A DNA stretch of 64,000 bases from an uncultured Clostridia bacterium (lineage in GTDB: Bacteria; Bacillota; Clostridia; Christensenellales; Borkfalkiaceae), in contig CASESJ010000003.1 in assembly GCA_949290575.1 (NCBI GenBank), positions 147,040 through 211,039 of the forward strand. The letters are read 5' to 3'. Shown here piece by piece: positions 16,335 to 27,700 of this stretch. The first letter of the stretch is position 1, and every line of letters starts with the position of its first letter. The notes beneath the pieces are model-generated. The model saw nothing but the letters and a program-made list of their open reading frames with translations, had not been told where the DNA came from and did not search any database. Both the position numbers and the translations under genes were made by a program.

Positions 16335-18130
16335 AAGAACCGAGAATGCATATTTCCGATACCCGACAGATAGGCAGGCGCAAGGTTGACACGAAGTACG
16401 TCATAGTCAACCTGTTCGCATACTTGAAGCCGTGGCTGCCCCTCTTTCTGCTGGTGTTTACCGCCAACATAGTCGCGGGCGTACTGTCGCTCGTCGGACC
16501 CAAGATAAGCGGTCAGGCAATCGACCTCATACACACCGACGGCAGTACGGACATGGGTCAGATATACTACTACTGCGCATTGCTCGCGGGGGTATATGTG
16601 CTGTCGGGCGTCATAAACTATCTTTCGACCATCGGCATAGCCTATGTGGCGCGTCTGATGGTGCGCAAGATGCGCAACGACACCTTTGAAAAGCTCATAT
16701 CCCTGCCCGTAAGCTATTTCGACAGCCGTCAGGCTGGCGACATAATTTCCGTGCTTTCCTACGACATAGACACGGTCGGCGAATCGCTCGCCAACGACGT
16801 GGTGCTCGTTTTAAACAGCGTCGTCATGATTGTCGGCTCGCTCGTCATGATGCTGACGATTGCACCTCTCCTGGTGCTGGTGTTCGTCGTGACCATACCC
16901 GTATCCATACTTATAACGCGCTACCTCGCAAAAAAAGTTCACCCGCTCTTCCGCAAGCGCAGCGCAAAGCTGGGCGAGCTAAACGGCTTCGTCGAGGAGA
17001 TGATAGCCGGGCAGAAGACGACAAAGGCATACGACTGCGAGCAGGTCGTCATAGACGCCTTCGAGAAGAAGAACGACGAGGCAATAGAGGCGTATGCCAA
17101 TTCCGAATACCTTTCGACGGTGACGGGACCTACTTCCAACTTCATGAACAACATCGCCCTGACGCTCATTTCGGTGTTCGGCGCGCTTATGTACATGTAC
17201 TCGTTCGGCGGCGTGACGGTGGGACAGATTTCCTCGTTCGTGCTGTATTCGCGCAAGTTCTCGGGTCCCATAAACGAAATCGCCAACGTCTTCGGCGAGT
17301 TCCAGTCTGCGCTCGCCGCAGCCGAGAGAGTTTTCCGCGTGCTCGAGGAGCTGCCCGAAAAACCCGACAGCGAGGACGCAGTCGAGCCGCAGGACGTGCA
17401 GGGCAATGTAGAGATAAGTCACCTCGCGTTCAGCTATGTCGAGGGCAAGGAGATAATACACGATTTTTCGCTCTCTGCGAAGAAGGGCAACATAATCGCC
17501 GTAGTCGGGCGCACGGGCGCGGGCAAGACGACGATAATAAATCTTTTAATGCGCTTCTACGACCCCGACAGCGGCACAATTTCGATAGACGGCAGAGATA
17601 TTATGACGCTCACGCGCTCGGGGCTGCGCGGCTGTTTCACAATGGTCCTGCAGGACACGTGGCTGTTTGCCGGCACGGTGTACGAAAATATCGCCTACGG
17701 CAAGGAGGGCGCGACGCGCGAAGAGGTGGAAAGGGTGTGCAGAGCCGCCAAAATCCACTCGTTCATAACCAAGCTGCCGCAGGGCTACGATACATATCTT
17801 TCTGACAGCGCGGTCAATATTTCCAAGGGGCAGAAACAGCTTCTTACAATCGCCCGCGCAATGCTCATGGACAGTCCCATGCTCATTCTCGACGAGGCGA
17901 CCTCCAACGTCGACACCCGCACAGAGCACATAATTCAGCAGGCAATGACGACTTTAATGCAGGGCAGAACGTGCTTTGTAATAGCGCACAGACTTTCGAC
18001 CATAAGAAACGCGGATAAAATTCTCGTAATGGAGCAGGGCGACGTCGTCGAACAGGGTACTCACGCCGAGCTGATGTCAAGGCGCGGGGCATACTACAAA
18101 CTCTATCGTTCGCAGTTCGAAAGTTACTGA
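16331..18130 (+). CDS. ABC exporter half-transporter, catalytic subunit
   Basis: Partner of the preceding half-transporter (599 residues; TM domain about 30-330, ATPase about 360-599). Walker A GRTGAGKTT, Walker B LILDEATSNVD with catalytic Glu, and the switch His in VIAHRLSTI are complete, but the signature is ISKGQ in place of LSGGQ. So the dimer has one functional ATP site (this Walker A/B with the partner's LSGGQ). The pair resembles TM287/288 and BmrCD-type multidrug or peptide exporters. It is the last gene of the operon, before a strong terminator. Confidence 0.94.
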   Translation: MKEPRMHISDTRQIGRRKVDTKYVIVNLFAYLKPWLPLFLLVFTANIVAGVLSLVGPKISGQAIDLIHTDGSTDMGQIYYYCALLAGVYVLSGVINYLSTIGIAYVARLMVRKMRNDTFEKLISLPVSYFDSRQAGDIISVLSYDIDTVGESLANDVVLVLNSVVMIVGSLVMMLTIAPLLVLVFVVTIPVSILITRYLAKKVHPLFRKRSAKLGELNGFVEEMIAGQKTTKAYDCEQVVIDAFEKKNDEAIEAYANSEYLSTVTGPTSNFMNNIALTLISVFGALMYMYSFGGVTVGQISSFVLYSRKFSGPINEIANVFGEFQSALAAAERVFRVLEELPEKPDSEDAVEPQDVQGNVEISHLAFSYVEGKEIIHDFSLSAKKGNIIAVVGRTGAGKTTIINLLMRFYDPDSGTISIDGRDIMTLTRSGLRGCFTMVLQDTWLFAGTVYENIAYGKEGATREEVERVCRAAKIHSFITKLPQGYDTYLSDSAVNISKGQKQLLTIARAMLMDSPMLILDEATSNVDTRTEHIIQQAMTTLMQGRTCFVIAHRLSTIRNADKILVMEQGDVVEQGTHAELMSRRGAYYKLYRSQFESY

Positions 18131-18163
18131 TATCTTTCTGCCGACCATAAGTAATAAAATTTC

Positions 18164-18207
18164 AGGCGCGCCGACCCGCATCCGCGGGTCGGCGCGCCTT
18201 CTTTTTT
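18164..18207 (+). terminator. Terminator of the two-component/ABC operon
   Basis: A 16-bp stem beginning AGGCGCGCCGACCCGC with loop ATCC is followed by TCTTTTTTG. Confidence 0.9.
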
Positions 18208-18278
18208 GAATTTGCCCGCATTTTCGGCTCGTATGGCGGCGATAAAAAAGCTTTTTGTCGATAAAAGCCCTCAATCGT

Positions 18279-18307
18279 TTGCCATTAAACTATAAATATG
18301 TTATAAT
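18279..18307 (+). promoter_or_regulatory. Promoter of the hydrogenase operon
   Basis: TTGCCA (18279-18284), a 17-bp spacer and TATAAT (18302-18307). Confidence 0.75.
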
Positions 18308-18310
18308 ATC

Positions 18311-18343
18311 GGCTGTTATTGATATTATTTTATCGAAACAGCC
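18311..18343 (+). promoter_or_regulatory. Dyad in the hydrogenase leader, possible operator
   Basis: The arms GGCTGTT and AACAGCC are 19 bases apart and cover the predicted transcription start. The interior TTGATA...TATCGA is roughly symmetrical too. It could bind a repressor or form a weak 5' hairpin; it does not match the Rex consensus. Confidence 0.4.
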
Positions 18344-18380
18344 CTTACGGGGCTTGAATAAAAAATACAGGAGTGAAAAG

Positions 18381-18869
18381 ATGACAACAATGACCTTCGA
18401 GGGCACGAGCGAGCAGGAAGCCGCCCTCAAAAAGGTAATAGAAGAACATCGCGGCGAGCGCGGCTGTCTGATGCCGGTATTGCACGCGGCGCAGGACATC
18501 TACGGATATCTTCCCGTCGAGGTGCAGTCGCTCATAGCCGAAGAACTTTGCGTGCCTTTGGCAGAAGTTTACGGCGTGGCAACCTTCTATTCTCAATTCA
18601 GCCTCAATCCCAAGGGCAAGCACAAAATTTCGGTGTGTCTGGGCACGGCGTGCTATGTAAAGGGAGCGGATAAACTGCTCTCCGCGCTCGAGCACGAACT
18701 GCACATAACGTGCGGACAGTGCACGCCCGACAGAAAATTTTCTATAGACAGCTGTCGCTGCGTGGGCGCGTGCGGACTTGCGCCCGTAATCATCATCGAC
18801 GGCGAAGTATACGGAAGACTTACCGAGGGCGACGTCAAAAAAGTGCTCGATAAGTATATGAAGGACTAA
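18381..18869 (+). CDS. Hydrogenase/NADH dehydrogenase 24 kDa subunit (NuoE/HydC-like)
   Basis: A thioredoxin-fold [2Fe-2S] protein of 162 residues, the smallest subunit of the NADH-linked [FeFe]-hydrogenase. The cluster Cys residues lie in CLGTACYVKGA and CRCVGACGLAP. The helical N-terminal region with YGYLP and YGVATFYSQFSL is typical of NuoE. The start is the ATG before TTMTFEG after CAGGAGTGAAAAG; an open frame extends 42 codons upstream but runs through the promoter. It is the first gene of a three-gene operon. Confidence 0.94.
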   Translation: MTTMTFEGTSEQEAALKKVIEEHRGERGCLMPVLHAAQDIYGYLPVEVQSLIAEELCVPLAEVYGVATFYSQFSLNPKGKHKISVCLGTACYVKGADKLLSALEHELHITCGQCTPDRKFSIDSCRCVGACGLAPVIIIDGEVYGRLTEGDVKKVLDKYMKD

Positions 18870-18883
18870 GGGGGGGGTAAGCT

Positions 18884-20776
<1,893 letters not shown>

Positions 20777-20788
20777 CGGAGGGGTAAT

Positions 20789-22504
20789 ATGGTAAATCTT
20801 AAAATCAACGGCATCGCCGTCAGCGTGCCCGAAGGTTCGACTATACTGCAGGCGGCAAAGGCGGCAAACGTCCGCATACCCACCCTGTGCTATCTCAAGG
20901 ACGTGCAGTGCGTGGGCTCTTGCAGAATGTGCCTCGTCGAGGCGACGGGAGCTAAAGGACTTGTAGCCGCGTGCGTCTATCCCGTAGCCGAGGGTATGGA
21001 GGTTCGCACCAACACGCCCCGCGTCAGGAAATCGCGCAAGACTACGCTCGAACTCATACTTTCCACGCATAAAAAGAAGTGCCTCTCCTGCGTTCGCTCG
21101 ATGAATTGCGAATTGCAGAAGCTCGCGCTCGAATACAACGCCGAAGAGGATAAATTCGGCACAGACCACGACCTCAAACCCATTGACGACCTGTCTGCGT
21201 CCGTCGTGAGGGACAATTCCAAGTGCATACTCTGCACAAGGTGCGTTGCCGCCTGCGAAAAGCAGACGATAGGCGCGATAGGCGCAAAGAACAGGGGCTA
21301 TGCCAAGGTAATAGGCTCGCCCTTCGACGTATCGCTGGCATTCACGCCCTGCGTAAACTGCGGACAGTGCGTCGTTGCCTGCCCCGTAGGCGCGCTCTAT
21401 GAAAAGAGTGCGGTTGCGGACGTCTGGGGAGCGATAGTCGACCCCGAAAAGAAAGTAGTATTCTTCACCGCGCCCTCGGTGCGCGCAACCATAGGCGAGG
21501 CGTTCGGACTGCCCGTAGGCTACAACGCCGAAGGCAAGATGGTAACGGCGATAAAGCAGCTGGGCGACGTAAAGTGTTTCAATATGGATACGACCGCCGA
21601 CCTCACTATTATGGAGGAGGCGGCAGAGCTGATAGAGAGAGTGCAGAACGGAGGCAAGCTGCCCATGTTCACGAGCTGCTGCCCCGGCTGGATAAAGTTC
21701 TGCGAACACTACTATCCCGAACTTCTTCCCAACATATCCTCGTGCAAATCGCCTCAGGAAATGTTCTCTGCGGTGCTCAAGACCTACTACTGCGAGAGGG
21801 AGGGCATAGACCCCGACAAACTCTACGTGGTGTCGGTAATACCCTGCACGGCGAAGAAGTACGAAGTTCAGCGCGAGGAGCTCGGCGGCTATACGGACGC
21901 GGCAATCACCACGCGCGAGCTCGCCAAGATGATAAAGGAAGCGGGCATAGATTTTGTCAACCTGCCCGAGGGCGAGTTCGATAATCCCTTCGGCGAGGCG
22001 TCAGGCGCGGGCGCGATATTCGGCGCGACGGGCGGCGTAATGGAGGCGGCTTTGAGAACTGCGGCGTCAAAGCTGGGCGGCGAGGGTTCGCCCATAGAGT
22101 TCAGAGAAGTTCGCGGCATGGACGGCGTCAAGGAGGCGGAATACGACCTCGGCGTGGCAAAAGTAAAGGTTGCCGTGGCTTCGGGACTTGCCTGCGCGAG
22201 AAAGGTCATCGACGACGTGAAGAGCGGCAGAAAGGACTACACCTTCGTCGAAATTATGGCTTGCCCGGGCGGCTGCATAAACGGCGGCGGTCAGCCTTAC
22301 GTGCACGACGAGGTGCGCAACAACGTCGATCTGAAGACGCTGCGCGCTCAGGCTCTCTATGATTACGACAGGGACAGCGAGGTGCGTTGCTCGCACGAAA
22401 ACGCAAACGTCACGAGACTTTATATGGAGTATTTCGGACGTCCCAATTCGGAAAAGGCGCACGAACTTCTGCATACGTCCTACTACAACAGACCTAAATA
22501 TTGA
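20789..22504 (+). CDS. [FeFe]-hydrogenase catalytic subunit (HydA-like)
   Basis: Produces H2 (or oxidises it) at the H-cluster. The 571-residue protein has an N-terminal [2Fe-2S] domain (CYLKDVQCVGSCRMC), a His/Cys cluster region, two [4Fe-4S] ferredoxin motifs (CILCTRCVAACE, CVNCGQCVVACPVGA) and the three H-cluster motifs: TSCCPGWIKFCE, VIPCTAKKYE (Ile for the more common Met) and MACPGGCINGGGQP. With the two preceding subunits it forms the NADH-linked trimer, probably bifurcating with ferredoxin. Maturases HydE/F/G are not in the window. Confidence 0.95.
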   Translation: MVNLKINGIAVSVPEGSTILQAAKAANVRIPTLCYLKDVQCVGSCRMCLVEATGAKGLVAACVYPVAEGMEVRTNTPRVRKSRKTTLELILSTHKKKCLSCVRSMNCELQKLALEYNAEEDKFGTDHDLKPIDDLSASVVRDNSKCILCTRCVAACEKQTIGAIGAKNRGYAKVIGSPFDVSLAFTPCVNCGQCVVACPVGALYEKSAVADVWGAIVDPEKKVVFFTAPSVRATIGEAFGLPVGYNAEGKMVTAIKQLGDVKCFNMDTTADLTIMEEAAELIERVQNGGKLPMFTSCCPGWIKFCEHYYPELLPNISSCKSPQEMFSAVLKTYYCEREGIDPDKLYVVSVIPCTAKKYEVQREELGGYTDAAITTRELAKMIKEAGIDFVNLPEGEFDNPFGEASGAGAIFGATGGVMEAALRTAASKLGGEGSPIEFREVRGMDGVKEAEYDLGVAKVKVAVASGLACARKVIDDVKSGRKDYTFVEIMACPGGCINGGGQPYVHDEVRNNVDLKTLRAQALYDYDRDSEVRCSHENANVTRLYMEYFGRPNSEKAHELLHTSYYNRPKY

Positions 22505-22510
22505 CATATA

Positions 22511-22540
22511 AAAAAAGCGGGGTTTCCCCGCTTTTTTTTG
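22511..22540 (+). terminator. Hydrogenase operon terminator
   Basis: The stem AAAGCGGGG / CCCCGCTTT is followed by a long T run. Confidence 0.92.
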
Positions 22541-22842
22541 TGTCTTTTATTGAGTTTTAAGGTTATGCAGAGCATTTTCAAAGCTGAATGGCGGACAAAA
22601 AAATTGCCGCGCGGCGACACGTTCTGTCGCCGCGCGGTCAGCCTGACGCATGCATAAAAAATAAGGAGTAAATATTTCTGCGAACAAAAAGGCATGCGTA
22701 AAATGTGGTACAAAGTTATTTTTGACCCGATTTGGTATAATTATATTAACAGGTTTTAATCGCTATGTCAATAGCGATTTCAATTTTTTACGGCGTATTT
22801 ACAAAAAGTTTAAATCGCTCTGTTTATTTGCGTCGGACTTTG
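22541..22842. other. Intergenic stretch with two hairpins, no gene
   Basis: An isolated 13-bp GC hairpin is at 22607-22637 (CCGCGCGGCGACA arm). Further on, a 9-bp hairpin AATCGCTAT / ATAGCGATT at 22758-22779 is followed by TCAATTTTTT, like a terminator. A TATAAT at about 22733-22738 lies just before it, but I see no matching -35, so a small RNA is only a possibility. Confidence 0.45.
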
Positions 22843-22871
22843 TTGAATTGCGTGTCGTTTTATTGTATAAT
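22843..22871 (+). promoter_or_regulatory. Promoter of the GNAT gene
   Basis: TTGAAT (22843-22848), a 17-bp spacer and TATAAT (22866-22871). Confidence 0.65.
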
Positions 22872-22953
22872 CTTTTCGATGCTGCGCGCCGCGCATTGCA
22901 TTTTTGTCTGTTGCGCGCCGCCGCGCCATGAGTAAATCGGAGGATTTTCTGGT

Positions 22954-23454
22954 ATGGTCATAAGGCGTTACTCCCCGTCCGACTGCGGGGAAATTTTAAA
23001 ACTCTTTTACAATACCGTTCACACCGTCAATTCGCGCGACTATACCGAGGGACAGCTGTACGCCTGGGCGACGGGCGAAGAGGACGCGGAGGCATGGAAC
23101 AGGGCTCTTTCGCAAAGTTATGCCCTCGTCGCAACAGAAAACGGAGAGGTAATCGGCTTCGGGAATATCTGTGCAGACGGATACCTCGACAGGCTTTACG
23201 TCGCCGCAGACGCGCAGGGGCGCGGCACGGGCACGGCTCTGTGCGACGCGCTCGAGAGCTGTGCCTCAGGAAGGATAACCGTTCACGCTTCGATTACTGC
23301 AAGAGGTTTTTTTCTCGCCAGAGGTTACAGGGAAATCAGACGTCAGACCGTAAAAAGGCGGGGCGAAGAGCTCGTGAACTATGTGATGGAAAAGACGGTC
23401 CGCGCGCAGGACGCCCTCTGCGACGGGGACTGCACGCGTAAAGAAGAAAAGTAA
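22954..23454 (+). CDS. GNAT family N-acetyltransferase
   Basis: A small acetyl-CoA-dependent acetyltransferase of 166 residues; substrate unknown. The N terminus VIRRYSPSDCGEILKLFYNTVH and the core GFGNICADGYLDRLYV followed by AQGRGTGTAL (the acetyl-CoA pyrophosphate loop, Q/RxxGxG/A) resemble YafP-like proteins. The ATG follows GGAGGATTTTCTGGT with a slightly long spacer. It is a single-gene unit with its own promoter and a terminator shared with the convergent lipoprotein gene. Confidence 0.88.
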   Translation: MVIRRYSPSDCGEILKLFYNTVHTVNSRDYTEGQLYAWATGEEDAEAWNRALSQSYALVATENGEVIGFGNICADGYLDRLYVAADAQGRGTGTALCDALESCASGRITVHASITARGFFLARGYREIRRQTVKRRGEELVNYVMEKTVRAQDALCDGDCTRKEEK

Positions 23455-23461
23455 AAAAATC

Positions 23462-23495
23462 AACCCGCCGCATCGTCAGGATGCGGCGGGTTTTA
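23462..23495. terminator. Bidirectional terminator, GNAT / lipoprotein
   Basis: A 13-bp stem AACCCGCCGCATC / GATGCGGCGGGTT has A and T runs on either side. Confidence 0.88.
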
Positions 23496-23524
23496 TCAAT
23501 TCTGAAAGCGCGTGGCTCTATTTT

Positions 23525-24616
23525 TTAAATTTCAACGTATGTGAGCGAGGAGAGCGAGTATACCAGCGAGCCGAGCCCGAAGGGTATGGTTTCGCTCACT
23601 CTTATGAGTGCGGCTCTGCAGGTATTGAGGTCGCTGTTGGAGACGTGTGCATACCAGTATGCAGAGGAGGGACCGGGCATGTCCGAAGAGAGACCGAGCG
23701 TGAGCTGGTTGTAGGTATAATTTATGACGCCGTCCTCGTCCGCGCCTGCGATGAGGTAGCCGCTTTCAACCGCGCTGTCGAGCGCGGAGACAATAGCTGC
23801 ATACTCTTCGTCCTCTCTGTCGAGTTTGGTCTTGCCGCCGCACGACGCCGTGAAGCGGGAGGTCTGTTCTTCAACCGCTCTCATGAGGTCGAATGTGTGC
23901 GTGCCGCTGAAGGTCATCGAGCGCATAGCCACAGCAACGTAGCTCGCGTCGAATACCGAGTAATCCGAACCGACGGAAACTTTTTTCTCTGTCGTTTCGG
24001 GCTGGGAAGAGGAGCGGTCGGTGGTGCTCACAATCGCCGACTTTCCGTTGCGGCTGTAATAAATTTCATATACGCAGTCCATCTCGATATACGCGCTCGC
24101 AAGGTCTGCGGGCGTGAGCGAGTTGGGCGAAGTGCACACTATGTCCTGCTTTGAATATACGGGCGTAAGGTTGTCGTTTGCCGAACGGAAATAACTTATC
24201 GTCGTCACGGTATTTTCAAACGTGCGCTTCGCGCCCTTGACGGTTATTGTGCCGCTAAGTGAAAGCGCGGTTTTGTATACGTAAACTATGTCGGTTGTGT
24301 CGGCAACTCTGAACTCTTCGGGTACGGAGGAGGAGTTCCAGTCGTACTCTTTTGCATAGAAAGATGTCGTGTACGAGCCGCCTTCGCTGTATTCGAAATA
24401 CGTGTTTGTGCCCTTTTCGTGCTTTATTTCGTAAGCGGCAACTTCCTTGTGCGTAAGGCGTTCGCTGTCCGAAGTCAGTTCGCTGCCTGCGGAATTTCTT
24501 ATTTCCCAGTTGGGCGAGGTGGTCGTCTTGTAGCTGATCGTTCCGCCGCACGCCGCCATGAGCACTGTGCTGCCTGCGCATAATGCGAGAGCAAGAACTT
24601 TGATTGTTTTTTTCAT
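23525..24616 (-). CDS. Uncharacterised lipoprotein
   Basis: I do not recognise a family. The 363-residue protein starts with a lipoprotein signal (MKKTIKVLALALCAG, lipobox LMAAC at about 19-23), so it should be anchored outside the membrane. The mature part is rich in Ser/Thr/Tyr with alternating hydrophobic residues, as in beta-rich proteins, and contains no obvious catalytic motif. A consensus promoter places transcription start at or within two bases of the ATG, with no ribosome site. It is divergent from addB. Confidence 0.8.
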   Translation of the reverse strand: MKKTIKVLALALCAGSTVLMAACGGTISYKTTTSPNWEIRNSAGSELTSDSERLTHKEVAAYEIKHEKGTNTYFEYSEGGSYTTSFYAKEYDWNSSSVPEEFRVADTTDIVYVYKTALSLSGTITVKGAKRTFENTVTTISYFRSANDNLTPVYSKQDIVCTSPNSLTPADLASAYIEMDCVYEIYYSRNGKSAIVSTTDRSSSQPETTEKKVSVGSDYSVFDASYVAVAMRSMTFSGTHTFDLMRAVEEQTSRFTASCGGKTKLDREDEEYAAIVSALDSAVESGYLIAGADEDGVINYTYNQLTLGLSSDMPGPSSAYWYAHVSNSDLNTCRAALIRVSETIPFGLGSLVYSLSSLTYVEI

Positions 24617-24623
24617 ACTCGCT

Positions 24624-24652
24624 ATTATAGCATATAAATTTACAATTGTAAA
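24624..24652 (-). promoter_or_regulatory. Lipoprotein promoter, probably leaderless
   Basis: On the minus strand, TTTACA, a 17-bp spacer and TATAAT, with only AGCGAGT between the -10 and the ATG of the lipoprotein gene at 24616. Confidence 0.7.
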
Positions 24653-24695
24653 AACTTTTATGCTACAAAATATTTAAAAAATCCGTGCGATATGT

Positions 24696-24701
24696 TATAA
24701 T
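24696..24701 (+). promoter_or_regulatory. addB -10 element, probably leaderless start
   Basis: TATAAT ends seven bases before the addB ATG at 24709. The -35 region (TTTAAA) is weak. No Shine-Dalgarno sequence fits in between. Confidence 0.55.
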
Positions 24702-24708
24702 TTGTAAT

Positions 24709-27700
24709 ATGATAACTTCCTATACCGCGCCCACGACGGGTGCGGCTCTCGAAAAACTCAAAGAAATAGTTGCGCGCAACGAAGGCGCGGGCAAAAAGAC
24801 CGTCATCTTCTGCGAGGACAGACTGACCCTCGCCGCCGAGCGCGCCGTGTGCGCCGCCGCGGGGGGAACTTTTTCCTCTTCGGTGTATACTTTTGCGCGC
24901 TTTCTCTCGGCAGAGAGGGGCAAATGCTCCAATATACTTTCCAGTCAGGGCTCTGCAATGGTCATCCGCAAGCTCATAGAGCAGATGCGCGGAGAGCTCA
25001 CCATGTTCAAAAAACTGTCCTCGCCCACGGCTGCGCAGGACATCTACGATACAATCGCGCTGTTGTATTCCTCCCGCGTCACGCCCGACGACCTTTCAGG
25101 CGTAAGCGCGCCCTCTGTCGTTCTCGAGGGCAAGATACGCGACCTTGAAAAGCTCTACCGCGCTTATTCCGACTATCTCGAAGAGAGCGGCAGCATGGAC
25201 AGAAACCGCTATCTTGCCATTCTGCCCGAAGTTATATTAAAAAGCCCCGCCATAATCGGCGCGGAGGTGATATTTTTAGGCTTTCAGGCGTTCACTCATT
25301 CGGTTTCGGAGTGCGCCTCCGCCTGCATGGAGGCGGCTAAAAACGTCACGGGACTGTTCATAGGCGGGAGTGCGGAAGTGTACGTCAACGAAGCGGCGGC
25401 GTCCTTTCAGTACGCGGCAAAGGCTTTCGGCGGCTGCAACGTAAAGACGATAAAATCTGCCCTCGGCGCAGAGGCGGAGCGCATGCGCTCGTACATATTC
25501 GACCCCGACGCGTTTCATCTCGGCAACCCGCCGCCTACAAGTGCCGTGACCATTTTCGAGGGTCGCGACGAGGAGGACGAGGTTGAGTTCATCGCCTCGA
25601 GCATAATAAAACACGTGTTTGAAGAGGGCGTGCGCTATCAGGCGATTTCCGTAATGCTGCCCGATATGTCGGCATATTGCCCCGTCATCGAGCGTGTGTT
25701 TTCGCAGTACAACATACCCTATTACCTCGATAAGACCTATCCCTTATCCGAGCACCCCGTGTGCGCCTTTTTAGATGGCTACCTCAACTGCGCCCGCGAC
25801 GGCTGCACGGCGCAGAGCCTGTTTTCTGTAGTCACTTCGCCCCTCTTCATCACAGACGCGGGCGAACAGGGCAAAAAGTCGGGCGAGGGCGAAAGGCGCA
25901 AAGTAAAAGATTTGTTCGTAAACTATATCTTAAGGCTCGCCGCCTATCGCGGCGGCGTAAGGCGTCAGCCCGACGAGAATATTTTAGCCTCTCTCGGTCT
26001 GGACGCGCAGGCCGTAAAGGCGGTCAGAGAGCCCTTCTTGCGCAGTCTCAAGCGCATACCCTCAAGGGGCAAGGGCGAAAATTTCTGCGCCGCCCTGCGC
26101 GGTATTTTAAGCGACTTTGACGCTCAGACCACCTTAAAGGAGATGAGCGCAGGTTTCAGCGAAACTTACCCCTCGCTTTCAAAGCTCTCGGAGAGGGCGT
26201 ACGAGAGCGTGTTGTCCGTCCTCGACGAGGCAGAACGGCTTACGCTCGGTCAGGAGATGAGCGTAAAGGAGTTCGCTGCCGTGCTTAAGAGCGGTTTTTC
26301 GGCGGCGGAACTTGCGTTAATTCCGCCCAAACAGGACGCCGTCTTTGTCAGCGACCTGCTCTCAACAAACAATATCGGCAGCAGAATAATCTTTGCGGCG
26401 GGGCTGACGGGTGACGTGCCCGCAAACAGTCAGGATACCGCCGTGCTCACGGACAGAGATCTGGACAGCCTGGACGAACTCAATATAAAAATCTCGCCCA
26501 AAATTTCGCAGGTGAACAACCGCTCGCGCGAGACGACGGGGCTCAACCTGTGTGCGTTCAGAGATAAATTATACCTCACATATCCCGTCAGGAAGGGGGG
26601 TGAAGAGAGCGGCGTGAGCGAGGCGGTGCTCTATGCGCAGGCACTCTTTTGCCTGCCCAACGGCGAAAAACTGCGCCCCGTGACGGCGAGGATGGCGGCT
26701 AAAAATGCGAATAACTTAAAATACCTCTGCGCCCGCCCCGTGCCCGCCATAAAGAGGCTGGTTTATGAAACTTCGCCCGTCGTGCGCTCTTCGGTATTCA
26801 GACTTTTGCAGGATAACGGCTACGGAGACGAGGCGGCAGGCGCGGTGGAGAGCCCCGCCGAGGGCGTAAAGGTTACAAAGGCAGCCGCGCTGTACGGCAA
26901 CAGTTTCACGCCGACCGCGCTCGAAAGCTATTTTGCCTGCCCGTACAAGTGCTTTATGCTCAGGGGACTTAAACTTTCGGAGCGCGAAGAGGGCGTAATG
27001 CGCCCGCTCGATTGCGGCAACTTCATACACGCCGTGCTGCAGAAGGTCTTTGCGCCTGCCGTGAACGAGCTTCAGGACGCAGCCGCGGTGGAGGCGAGGG
27101 CGAAGGAGGAGTGCAGAAAACTTCTCGCCTCGCCCAAGTATTCCGCGCTCACTTCGGACAAGCGCGGACAGTACTCTGCGGACGCGCTCACGGAGGAGGC
27201 GGTCGAAGTCTGTCTCGGCGCGTTCGAACAGCTCAGAAATTCTTCCTTCCGCGTGGCGGAAGTCGAAAAGACCTGCCGCCTCGTTCTGGACGGAGGCGCG
27301 ACGCTCTTCGGCAGAATAGACCGCGTCGACGACTGTGACGACATGGTGCGAGTAATCGACTACAAGACGGGCTCGACGGACAACAGCGCGGCGTCCTACT
27401 ATATGGGGCTCAAACTGCAGTTGCCCGTCTATCTTCTCGCCTCGTCGGAGGGCAGAAGAGCGGTGGGCGCGTACTATTTCCCCGCAAAGGTGGAGTACGA
27501 GGAGGAGCACGACGGCGTGTTCAGGCTCAAGGGCTATATGGACGGCAGCGAGGACGTGGTCAGAAGTTCGGACAGCGAAGTCAAGGAAAAGCAGAAGAGC
27601 CGCTACGTCGACGCCTACCTCAACGGCAGGCAGGTCGAGAGCGCGCTCTCAAAGGACGATTTTGCTGATTTTCTGCTGTATTCCTCTCTCGTAGCCCGTC

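Noticed and set aside
22733..22790. Small RNA in the hydA-GNAT spacer
   Set aside because: A TATAAT and a downstream hairpin with T run are there, but there is no -35 at the right distance and the transcript would be only about 45 bases.
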